Of a stretch of DNA of 63,704 nucleotides, positions 7,723 through 14,135 are shown one piece after another (within the stretch, counting starts at the first letter, position 1; each line of letters opens with the position of its first letter). A program made the position numbers and the translations under genes. Under the pieces are notes generated by a model. The model was not told the origin of the DNA and searched no databases. It saw only the letters and a program-made list of their open reading frames with translations. The DNA is taken from contig JALNYV010000009.1 of assembly GCA_023229785.1 (NCBI GenBank), positions 1 to 63,704 on the forward strand, written 5' to 3'. The stretch is from Candidatus Dojkabacteria bacterium (lineage in GTDB: Bacteria > Patescibacteria > Dojkabacteria > SC72).

Positions 7723-8253
7723 CTATTTCTTTAAAAACCAGAACCAACCTTTCATTTCTCTTTCGATCCTCATCCTTCCACGCACATATTCATAATATGT
7801 TTGTTTCCTTGGTTTTGTTTCTTCAGACTCCTCTTCATCCTCTGGTTCATCTTCTGGTTTAATATCTTTCCCAAATGCATTACGTAGTGAATTAAAAGCC
7901 ATCATGAATCCAATAAGAAGAACAGCCATTGCAAAAAACATTGGAACCAAACCTAACATTGAACTACTTAAAGTATTCTCAACACTTGCACTTGCAATAG
8001 TAGTATTACTTGCAGTAGCATTCTGAGCAAATTTAACCTGTTTAGTTATTTCAGGCAGTAATGCTACTCCAATCAGTATCAAAACAAAGAAACTAATCAT
8101 CTGCCCTAGCATTCCTTTCTTATTCATCTTCTTTATTTTACCTTCTTTGAAATGTATATAACTATGTACATGGAACTTTTCCTTGATGAACCATTCACCG
8201 CATACTTCACACTTGATGAAATGGTTCTTTATCCTTCGTGCTATCATCCTCAT
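7723..8253 (-). CDS. coat-type membrane protein with N-terminal C2H2-like zinc finger
   Basis: The N-terminal 40 residues contain CEVCGEWFIKEKFHVHSYIH, a C-x2-C-x12-H zinc-finger pattern. After an internal MNKKGML come two hydrophobic helices (MISFFVLILIGVALLPEI and MLGLVPMFFAMAVLLIGFMMAF) and an acidic C-terminus. The second helix carries a LVPxFFA motif shared with the coat-like proteins at 23.5 and 25.5-26.1 kb. Start 8253 follows an AAGGAGG purine box at a 12-nt distance; 8280 is an alternative. It could be a minor coat or scaffold protein that touches DNA through the finger. Confidence 0.6.
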   Translation of the reverse strand: MRMIARRIKNHFIKCEVCGEWFIKEKFHVHSYIHFKEGKIKKMNKKGMLGQMISFFVLILIGVALLPEITKQVKFAQNATASNTTIASASVENTLSSSMLGLVPMFFAMAVLLIGFMMAFNSLRNAFGKDIKPEDEPEDEEESEETKPRKQTYYEYVRGRMRIEREMKGWFWFLKK

Positions 8254-8677
8254 CTCGCTTCGCTTCCTCCTTTTGAACAATATTATAACTTATACCAATC
8301 TTGCGCTTATCCTTCATCTTATTCTTTTCCGGGAACGCAACTTGTATCTCATTAAATATTCTATGCTGAAGTAACCATTGTGCCATCTGTTTCTCTTTAG
8401 CGTCTAAGTATTTTGCTTTCTTTGCTTCGACACCTATAATACAAGAGTTACAATTATATATCAAAAAATCAGGCCAGCCGCTACCTTCAGACATCACACG
8501 TTTCAGGAACGGATTATATTTAGACTTTGCCTGCACCAGTTTGTTATTTTCAAGGTCAACAGTGTTAGTCCATTTACATACGATGAAACCTTTCGCTTCC
8601 AAGTCCTTGCGCACTTCAAGTTCGAAACGTTTGCCACTTTGGCGTGACTTCTTTCCCATAGTTTTCTTATCAATCAT
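8207..8677 (-). CDS. Holliday-junction-resolvase / PD-(D/E)XK-type nuclease, 156 aa
   Basis: The N-terminal SRQSGKRFELEVRKDLEAKGF is the classic start of an Hjc/VRR-NUC fold, with E in the first helix. Then comes GWPDFLIYN (catalytic D) and IIGVEAKKAKYL (E-x-K). Length matches archaeal Hjc (about 130-150 aa). It probably resolves or trims branched replication intermediates. The stop overlaps the coat-type gene downstream. Confidence 0.75.
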   Translation of the reverse strand: MIDKKTMGKKSRQSGKRFELEVRKDLEAKGFIVCKWTNTVDLENNKLVQAKSKYNPFLKRVMSEGSGWPDFLIYNCNSCIIGVEAKKAKYLDAKEKQMAQWLLQHRIFNEIQVAFPEKNKMKDKRKIGISYNIVQKEEAKRDEDDSTKDKEPFHQV

Positions 8678-8910
8678 ATTATCTCTCCATCTTTATGTTC
8701 ACCAATATGATCCAACCTATAAGCCTTATCAAACAGTTTCCATATTACTTCTTCCAGATTATCTTTATGTCCTCTTTCAGATATCTCTTTCATGGATACT
8801 AATTTTTGGTGCAATAGTCTAGAAACGCGTACAAATTTAAATTTAGTTCTTTCTTCTTGCCTCATTTTATTCCGCTCATTTCTTTTTTCTTCATCTGTTT
8901 TTTCTTCCAT
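8674..8910 (-). CDS. ribbon-helix-helix-like small protein, 78 aa
   Basis: A basic N-terminus (RNEMRQEERTKF) is followed by FVRVSRLLHQKLVSMKEISERG, resembling the strand-helix of ribbon-helix-helix regulators. Its stop overlaps the nuclease start by 4 nt. Role inferred from composition only. Confidence 0.5.
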   Translation of the reverse strand: MEEKTDEEKRNERNKMRQEERTKFKFVRVSRLLHQKLVSMKEISERGHKDNLEEVIWKLFDKAYRLDHIGEHKDGEII

Positions 8911-9145
8911 TTTTATTTCCCTCCTTTTCCTCTTTTGATTTCTTAATATTATTCTTGATTACAATATATAAAAACACAAAGCCTACTGCAAACAGTATTT
9001 TAGATACCACAGATGTCGCACCATAAACTAGACCAGTATCATAACTCAAAGGAAATTTATTACACACTGCAGTAGCAGTGATAATTATATACGCGCTCAT
9101 TATGAAACACATATCCATTCCTAAGTAAGCCCATCTGTTTTCCAT
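8891..9145 (-). CDS. small membrane protein, two segments, 84 aa
   Basis: Two hydrophobic stretches (MCFIMSAYIIITATAVCN and VVSKILFAVGFVFLYIVIKNNI) with a lysine-rich cytoplasmic tail. It overlaps the next gene by 20 nt. No family recognised. Confidence 0.6.
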   Translation of the reverse strand: MENRWAYLGMDMCFIMSAYIIITATAVCNKFPLSYDTGLVYGATSVVSKILFAVGFVFLYIVIKNNIKKSKEEKEGNKNGRKNR

Positions 9146-9146
9146 T

Positions 9147-9395
9147 CTATCCTGTTCCCGAACAAGGTTGTTTCATTATTGTTTTTGCAATACCTTGTTT
9201 TATCATCTTATCATAAAAGTCTTCTATACAGTTCAGTATCTCTTTAGATTTCTTCTCAGATATTTTCAGGTTATGACACAAATAGGATATCAAAATATCT
9301 TCATGCACGCCTAACTGTCTCATTATGTTCAGACTATTATTAAGACGTTCTAATCTTTTATTGAATGATTTAAGTTCAGACTGGAAGGTTGTCAT
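9147..9395 (-). CDS. coiled-coil small protein, 82 aa
   Basis: Residues 1-60 form a continuous helix with heptad-like spacing (ELKSFNKRLERLNNSLNIM). No membrane segment. It overlaps the upstream gene by 20 nt. Function unknown. Confidence 0.55.
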   Translation of the reverse strand: MTTFQSELKSFNKRLERLNNSLNIMRQLGVHEDILISYLCHNLKISEKKSKEILNCIEDFYDKMIKQGIAKTIMKQPCSGTG

Positions 9396-9768
9396 TGTTA
9401 TTTTCAGTAATCTGATTAGCCATCTTTATCTTAGCATAAGTATCACTCTGTTTGTACCCAGAATAACTTCGTCTCCAAGCCCATAATTTCTTAACCTGTT
9501 TATCACTCCAAGATTCTATATCTTTGATAGAATTAGATAATAAAGTATCAGTGCAATCAATACAACATTTTATTTTGTCAGGATCATTTGGAAGTGCAGC
9601 AGGCTTATATCCATGCGTTTCTATTTCCATGAACATCTCGCGTACTAATAATGTTCTTTTGCATATATGACATTTCACTTCTTCATTAGCGTTCATAATA
9701 TTACAATCATAAATCTTTCCAACACTGGACGCTGCTGATGCAAATGATGCTGCAGATATAAACGCCAT
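9376..9768 (-). CDS. zinc-finger protein, 130 aa
   Basis: After an alanine/serine-rich start there are two CxxC pairs (CHIC near residue 33 and CIDC near 69), forming a probable four-cysteine zinc site with a helix between. The C-terminus is tryptophan-rich and charged. A start at the internal MNANEEVKCH is possible. Unknown nucleic-acid-binding protein. Confidence 0.6.
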   Translation of the reverse strand: MAFISAASFASAASSVGKIYDCNIMNANEEVKCHICKRTLLVREMFMEIETHGYKPAALPNDPDKIKCCIDCTDTLLSNSIKDIESWSDKQVKKLWAWRRSYSGYKQSDTYAKIKMANQITENNNDNLPV

Positions 9769-9769
9769 C

Positions 9770-10246
9770 TTAACTCCCGCCTCCGAACAGTGCTGTCCCT
9801 GGACTTCTTTCTATCTCTTTCAAGTACAATCCTAATTCTTGCATGAACTTTCTTAGCCACATATCCTTCATCATCACAGAATGATACCAGCGTGATTTTG
9901 CGATCATCCGTTGGTTTTTAGAATTAGTTTGGTCCATTGTAAGGAACGCAATCTTTGCACTGAATATCTTTTTGCTCAAGTGTGTAAATACCTTATACGA
10001 TTTATCTTTCTCAAGGTCAATCTTTACATCAAGAACTTTTCCAGTCTCTGGATCTTCAATGACTTCTAATGAATTCCTATAAAATAGGTTACAGAATATC
10101 CTGTCTAATATTATGTTCCAATGGTCATAGTCTCCAGACTCTGCAGGAACATCAACCTTGGCCCAAAGATTATTGAGCCGGAAGATAAGGCCCCAGCCAG
10201 CGTCCTTGTCTGGTGCTAATGATGTGTTATATTTTCTATATGCCAT
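9770..10246 (-). CDS. hypothetical protein, 158 aa
   Basis: A soluble protein with many aromatics (WGLIFRLNNLWAKVDV, HWNIILDRIFCNLFYRN) that looks compactly folded, possibly a four-helix bundle, and a Gly/Ser-rich end. It is well placed in the operon, one base from its neighbour. I do not recognise a family. Confidence 0.65.
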   Translation of the reverse strand: MAYRKYNTSLAPDKDAGWGLIFRLNNLWAKVDVPAESGDYDHWNIILDRIFCNLFYRNSLEVIEDPETGKVLDVKIDLEKDKSYKVFTHLSKKIFSAKIAFLTMDQTNSKNQRMIAKSRWYHSVMMKDMWLRKFMQELGLYLKEIERSPGTALFGGGS

Positions 10247-10267
10247 TGCTTTTGTTTTTTTATTAAA

Positions 10268-10585
10268 TCAGTATAGTTCTAAATCATCAGTCTCGTCTTC
10301 ATCAGGATAATCATTCACATTAACAGAATCAATCAAGTCTTGCGCATCTTGTGAATTTGCATCATTCACAATATCATACTCACCCGAATTTGCATCAACC
10401 TGAAGATTACCATTACTAGATGCATAAAACCTGGTCTTCAACTTATCAAGTTCAATCTGTTTCATGTTATCAAGAACTCCTATGAGTTCTAATTTTCCAG
10501 ATATATCATCCTTCAATCCTTGTGCTTCTACCATAGAAAGTATCTTGTTACCCTCGTATCTTATTTTTAATATTACCTCTTTCAT
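10268..10585 (-). CDS. acidic hypothetical protein, 105 aa
   Basis: The first 50 residues are helical; the last 35 are strongly acidic and repetitive in D and N (VNDANSQDAQDLIDSVNVND). The start follows a GGAGG ribosome site. Possible adaptor or DNA mimic; unproven. Confidence 0.6.
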   Translation of the reverse strand: MKEVILKIRYEGNKILSMVEAQGLKDDISGKLELIGVLDNMKQIELDKLKTRFYASSNGNLQVDANSGEYDIVNDANSQDAQDLIDSVNVNDYPDEDETDDLELY

Positions 10586-10600
10586 TTTTTTACCTCCTAG

Positions 10601-10894
10601 TTATTTAATCTTTTCAATCTTATTATTAAACTCATCCAACTCTTTTTTAGTCATCTTGAATGGTAATCCATAATCAGTTCTTTCTTTTAAAATGCTTCGG
10701 ATATACTTTTGGAAATACAATGGATAACCTTTTACCAAGTTGACAGTATCATCATATTTACTATAGACTGATCTACCATCTAACCATAGTATCATACTAT
10801 CTCTTATCAATCGCTCAAACAATCTTATCTTTTCCATATCTCTAGTAGATAATCTTTTTTCACGGTCTCCGCGTTGACGTTGCATGCATGTCAT
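10601..10894 (-). CDS. hypothetical protein, 97 aa
   Basis: A basic N-terminus (QRQRGDREKRLSTRDMEKI) and mainly helical body ending in a lysine-rich coil. Its ATG overlaps the stop of the 56-aa gene before it (ATGA). Unknown. Confidence 0.6.
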   Translation of the reverse strand: MTCMQRQRGDREKRLSTRDMEKIRLFERLIRDSMILWLDGRSVYSKYDDTVNLVKGYPLYFQKYIRSILKERTDYGLPFKMTKKELDEFNNKIEKIK

Positions 10895-11061
10895 TGTTTC
10901 TTTTCCAATTGTTTTAATCTGTTTTCAATATCAAGTATCTTACCTCTAAGTTCTAGTTCTAATCTCATCACTAATGTCATTACTGCCTGTTGATCTTTTT
11001 TATCCATGTTATCTTTTAATCCTTCTTCTTCTAGGTTTTCTTTTATTTTGTTTGATTTCAT
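10891..11061 (-). CDS. small coiled-coil protein, 56 aa
   Basis: A single charged helix with heptad leucines (VMRLELELRGKILDIENRL). Both ends overlap neighbouring genes, including ATGA with the next start, which supports translation. Unknown function. Confidence 0.55.
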   Translation of the reverse strand: MKSNKIKENLEEEGLKDNMDKKDQQAVMTLVMRLELELRGKILDIENRLKQLEKKQ

Positions 11062-11182
11062 AGTTTCTTATCCATAAAATAATATATCTCCAGAAAACAT
11101 AAATTAGACCATATATAAATAAGATTATTACTACAACTAATATCAACCATAAAAATGGATTTAGATTTAGATTATTATTCAT
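11009..11182 (-). CDS. single-pass membrane protein with arginine tail, 57 aa
   Basis: An Asn-rich start, then a long hydrophobic helix (FLWLILVVVIILFIYGLIYV) and a basic end with four arginines in a row. It overlaps both neighbours in other frames on the same strand. A positive-inside single-pass membrane protein. Confidence 0.5.
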   Translation of the reverse strand: MNNNLNLNPFLWLILVVVIILFIYGLIYVFWRYIILWIRNYEIKQNKRKPRRRRIKR

Positions 11183-11579
11183 GTTTAAGTTTCTCCAGTT
11201 TCTTTTTTAAATCAGCATAATCAGGATAATCAACAACACATCCACTACAATTATATTTATTCCTTATAAACTTACCATGGTTATCAACTAATATTTCAAA
11301 TCCAAATATTCTTTTAGTCCAAAATAATTTTGTTTTATTTTTCATATTGCATACATCTTTAAAGTTCAAGTCTTTATGATTTCCATAATATTCATCTATA
11401 TCAAAGGTTAGCCTTTTCTGGTCAAGATTGATTTCAACTAATCTCCCATGAAATTGTTCCATAATCTTTCTTTTGCCTGTCCAATTCCAGAATTTCCAAT
11501 ATCTCACAAAATAATTCCTTCCTTCTATTAATACAATGTCTATTCCTTTTTCTTTATTTTCCATTTCTATTAAATTCAA
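11175..11579 (-). CDS. hypothetical protein, 134 aa
   Basis: Mixed strands and loops with several aromatics; two cysteines near the end (YNCSGCVVDYPDY) are too few for a clear metal site. ATG 11564 (MENKEKGI) is an alternative start. It overlaps the gene before by 26 nt. Unknown. Confidence 0.55.
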   Translation of the reverse strand: MNLIEMENKEKGIDIVLIEGRNYFVRYWKFWNWTGKRKIMEQFHGRLVEINLDQKRLTFDIDEYYGNHKDLNFKDVCNMKNKTKLFWTKRIFGFEILVDNHGKFIRNKYNCSGCVVDYPDYADLKKKLEKLKHE

Positions 11580-12066
11580 AACTCATAAATAATCCTCCAA
11601 CAAATCCTAGAGTTAGTCCTATAATCAATCCTCCAATTACTCCCCAAACAAATACTGCAATTGATCCTGTAGTTAATCCACGGATTAATCCTACAATTGA
11701 TCCTACAATTCCACCTGCAATTAATCCTATAATGAATCCCCAAATTAATCCTGTTTTATCAAATGTCTTTAATTCATTACCATTAATCAAAGATGTTATA
11801 ATAATAAAAGTCAAACTTATCAGAAAATAAGCAAAAAAAATCTGTGGAATGAAATCCAGTGAACCTGTTTTAATATCTCTACATTCTTCATTACTACATT
11901 TAAATATTAAAGTAATATTATGATTATTCCATTCATTGATAAAAATAAAACTATAGCCAAAATCTATCGCTAGAATCAAGATTAATAAAGATATTAATCC
12001 AACCCTAAACTTAGGAATGTGCCAGTACTTTTGTTCATGTTCTTTTATCGGATTTGTTTTTGTCAT
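11554..12066 (-). CDS. membrane protein with glycine-zipper array, 170 aa
   Basis: A topogenic first segment (VGLISLLILILAIDFGYSF) and a second at about 70-90, followed from residue 110 by a long stretch with glycine every fourth residue (WGFIIGLIAGGIVGSIVGL, then WGVIGGLIIGLTLGFVGGLF). Glycine zippers pack membrane helices tightly and occur in pore-forming and membrane-remodelling proteins. The gene's DNA shows matching short repeats. Possible holin-like or envelope protein. Confidence 0.65.
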   Translation of the reverse strand: MTKTNPIKEHEQKYWHIPKFRVGLISLLILILAIDFGYSFIFINEWNNHNITLIFKCSNEECRDIKTGSLDFIPQIFFAYFLISLTFIIITSLINGNELKTFDKTGLIWGFIIGLIAGGIVGSIVGLIRGLTTGSIAVFVWGVIGGLIIGLTLGFVGGLFMSFEFNRNGK

Positions 12067-12305
12067 GGTTTCACCTGTTCTATATCATCAATGAAACAAT
12101 AATAATAGTCTCCTTTGATGGTGTAGTTATTGCAAATGATTTTTGGTTGTATAACTTCTGCTGGCTTACAATCTTCTATTTTCATAAGACCATTATCTAT
12201 AGGATCAAGGTATATTAGAATCATAAAAATCATTCCAATAGTTATACCCAAACCTATTAAAAAAACTAACCAATCATCCATGTTCTTTTCCTCCATCATC
12301 AACAT
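12063..12305 (-). CDS. small membrane protein, 80 aa
   Basis: One N-terminal helix (DWLVFLIGLGITIGMIFMILIYL) and a 40-residue outer domain with cysteines (DCKPAEV, ICNNYT, YCFIDD) and a glycosylation-type sequon NYT. The start could also be one of two nearby ATGs. Overlaps the next gene by 4 nt. Confidence 0.6.
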   Translation of the reverse strand: MLMMEEKNMDDWLVFLIGLGITIGMIFMILIYLDPIDNGLMKIEDCKPAEVIQPKIICNNYTIKGDYYYCFIDDIEQVKP

Positions 12306-12492
12306 AAATAAAAAAATGATCCTTTAAAAAGTATAACGCCAGTAAAGGGATTCCAGCAAGTATTCCTACAACCCAGTGGTATGGATTATAAAGAAACTGG
12401 CAACCTTCATAACTCGCTGAAAGTTTGCCGATGGTGATACTTGATAATATTATGAACGCTTCCAATAAGATGAATCTCCAGTTTAGTTTCAT
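12274..12492 (-). CDS. small membrane protein, two segments, 72 aa
   Basis: Hydrophobic stretches at residues about 5-22 and 38-58 with a short charged end. The stop of the zinc-ribbon gene overlaps its start as ATGA. Unknown. Confidence 0.55.
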   Translation of the reverse strand: MKLNWRFILLEAFIILSSITIGKLSASYEGCQFLYNPYHWVVGILAGIPLLALYFLKDHFFIYVDDGGKEHG

Positions 12493-12653
12493 ATTACAAA
12501 CTCCTGATAAAAATCTCTAGGTTCGGTCACTGCTTTTTCTTTTTTACAAACGTCACATTTTCCTATATGCCAAGTAGCAACACCTACATGTCTATTATAT
12601 TTTTCTTTACCGCACTCATTACAAATCCAATTAATATCTTTTGTTTTAGGCAT
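12489..12653 (-). CDS. zinc-ribbon protein, 54 aa
   Basis: Starts MPKTKDINWICNECGKEKY, with a second CDVC pair near residue 37, a complete four-cysteine zinc site. It overlaps the protease stop by 8 nt and the next start by 4 nt, so it is part of the same transcription unit as the protease. Confidence 0.6.
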   Translation of the reverse strand: MPKTKDINWICNECGKEKYNRHVGVATWHIGKCDVCKKEKAVTEPRDFYQEFVI

Positions 12654-13746
12654 ATGTTACTCCCTCATTACCTTTTGAAGTTATGAACTTCATGAACTTT
12701 ATAAGCACACCCTTATCTTTCATTATCTTGACAGGAACATGCAACCGTTGCAGGTCACCAACCGTTAAAGCAAAACCGTGCTCTACCTTACCAGAAGTTA
12801 TGAAATTAATAAACTTTTCTTTATCCTTAACATTCATATTAAGATGTATAGTATTCATCAGATGTGTCCTGATGGACTTTGTGTACTGTTCACCCATCAT
12901 GGCAAAACTTATGCTCTGGTCATCAGCCTTCTTGCCTTTGAACTTCACTATCCTGTCCCAGGCTGCTGCAGAACCGTAACTGAACAGGCTTCCTAACTGT
13001 GGGTCGACCGGGCCAAGGCAAGCAGTAGGAGACATGTAAACCTCGTCGGTGGACAACGCTAACAGTGTACCGCCGGACATGGCATATGATGGTATCCAGG
13101 CGCGTATCTTATTAGGGTACTCTTTTAATAATCTGGAGATGAACATCGCAGCGAATATCTCACCGCCCGGCGTGTGTAGTATCAAGTCGAACGGTTTACC
13201 TTTGAACTTTATCAGCGCTTTCTGTATCTTGTTCAAAGTCTGTTGATCAATCATTGAACCACTGAACAGGCCTTGCTCAGTATGTTTGATGAACAGCACA
13301 TGCCGTTTAGTCTTACCGCGCAAAAACCTGAAATAGGATTTCATTAATATGGTCTTAGTTATTGTCACTAGCGAGTTACCAAACATCCATAAGAAAAAAA
13401 TAGAACCGAACAGTAACGAGATAGTGAACTGGCTCCAGTTAGTCTGGACACTGGAGGTTACTTTTATTGGGATGCCACCACTCTCGTTGATCATCCGTAT
13501 CAACAGTCCAAGGTCTGAACTGGAATTGATGTTGGATATCTGTTGCTGCACTTGTGGCGCGATGATATTCGGTGACGGTATCTGTGCCTTATCACCGTTG
13601 GATTTTATTTGATAGTATAAGAATATGCAAAACATGAATACTAAGAATAATAACACTGCACGGACTGTAACCTTCCACGCAACCTCTCGGACAGTCTTCC
13701 AGAATATCCCTCTCTTATTTCGCTTCTTTTTGTTTTTTGTTACCAT
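12646..13746 (-). CDS. membrane-anchored SDH / ClpP-class serine protease, 366 aa
   Basis: N-terminal basic patch, a membrane helix at about 27-47 and a second at about 110-130. Then comes a crotonase/ClpP-fold protease domain: LILHTPGGEIFAAMFISRLL (oxyanion-hole strand), PSYAMSGGTLLALSTDEVYM with the catalytic serine in SGGT, and CLGPVDPQLG. These match the serine dehydrogenase proteinase (SDH) family of membrane-bound archaeal and bacterial proteases. It is locally richer in G+C than its neighbours, which suggests acquisition from a cell. It might process virion membrane proteins or degrade host membrane proteins. AGAGG lies 6 nt before the ATG. Confidence 0.85.
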   Translation of the reverse strand: MVTKNKKKRNKRGIFWKTVREVAWKVTVRAVLLFLVFMFCIFLYYQIKSNGDKAQIPSPNIIAPQVQQQISNINSSSDLGLLIRMINESGGIPIKVTSSVQTNWSQFTISLLFGSIFFLWMFGNSLVTITKTILMKSYFRFLRGKTKRHVLFIKHTEQGLFSGSMIDQQTLNKIQKALIKFKGKPFDLILHTPGGEIFAAMFISRLLKEYPNKIRAWIPSYAMSGGTLLALSTDEVYMSPTACLGPVDPQLGSLFSYGSAAAWDRIVKFKGKKADDQSISFAMMGEQYTKSIRTHLMNTIHLNMNVKDKEKFINFITSGKVEHGFALTVGDLQRLHVPVKIMKDKGVLIKFMKFITSKGNEGVTYA

Positions 13747-13763
13747 TAATCGCCTCTAGGCAT

Positions 13764-13826
13764 AAAAAAAGATTGCAGCCAAGATATCTGCCTATGGAAA
13801 ATAAACATCGAACTGTGACTACAACC
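13764..13826 (-). ncRNA. structured RNA / attenuator between array and protease
   Basis: On the minus strand GGTTGTAGTC pairs with GGCTGCAATC over 10 bp, with three G-U pairs that only work in this orientation, followed by seven Us. A second stem (TAGGCA with TGCCTA at 13757-13762) crosses the first and reaches the protease ribosome site, as in a switch. The loop also holds a partial anti-repeat (GATGTTTATTTTCC) to the neighbouring 25-bp repeats. It is either a protease-gene attenuator or a tracr/scout-type RNA. Confidence 0.5.
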
Positions 13827-13858
13827 TTTTCTTATCATCTTGATTGTTTGTTTGATTA

Positions 13859-13866
13859 TTTAAATA
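13859..13866 (+). promoter_or_regulatory. TATA-like box upstream of the mini-array
   Basis: TTTAAATA lies 26 bp before the first base of repeat 1, the standard archaeal spacing to a transcription start. It would give a short RNA starting at the repeat. Confidence 0.5.
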
Positions 13867-13891
13867 TTATGTTGGTGTGTTGGGTAAGTAA

Positions 13892-13966
13892 GTTGCGTGA
13901 GGAAAAAAAATGAATCCATAAATCATTAAGCCTACTCTATGGTTGCGTGAGGAAAAAAAATGAATC
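13892..13966 (+). CRISPR. minimal array: two perfect 25-bp repeats, one 25-bp spacer
   Basis: The repeat starts GTTGCGTGAGG, has an eight-A run and ends TGAATC. The copies at 13892-13916 and 13942-13966 are identical over 25 bp and the flanks then diverge. The spacer is 13917-13941. The start GTTGC is common in CRISPR repeats and in Cas12f arrays. Short 25/25 units fit Cas1-only type V systems, where repeats and spacers are known to be short. A promoter-like TATA lies upstream, a terminator hairpin downstream, and effector and cas1 genes follow. With only two repeats, an unrelated direct repeat cannot be excluded. Confidence 0.6.
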
Positions 13967-13969
13967 TCG

Positions 13970-13994
13970 TTCTCGACAACGGCGAGAATTTTTT
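13970..13994 (+). terminator. hairpin plus T6 after repeat 2
   Basis: TTCTCG pairs with CGAGAA around a 7-nt loop, followed by six Ts. It would end a transcript of about 105 nt holding repeat-spacer-repeat. Confidence 0.6.
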
Positions 13995-14020
13995 CGTTGT
14001 AATAATCTATTAAATTTACA

Positions 14021-14072
14021 ATGGTTTATAATCTTTATGGTTATAAAAGATATATGATATTAAATAAACCAT
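14021..14072. promoter_or_regulatory. inverted repeat upstream of the effector promoter
   Basis: ATGGTTTAT (14021-14029) and ATAAACCAT (14064-14072) form a 9-bp dyad with a 34-bp spacer. A related TATGGTTATAAA word lies inside. Located 16 bp before the TATA box, it is a likely operator. Confidence 0.45.
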
Positions 14073-14087
14073 AAAAATATGATAATG

Positions 14088-14097
14088 TTTATATAAA
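14088..14097 (+). promoter_or_regulatory. TATA box of the CRISPR effector operon
   Basis: TTTATATAAA, 38 bp before the ATG at 14136, giving a leader of roughly a dozen bases. No strong ribosome site follows. Confidence 0.6.
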
Positions 14098-14135
14098 GAT
14101 TTATTGTCTTATAAATTCCATAGGTTCATAAAACC

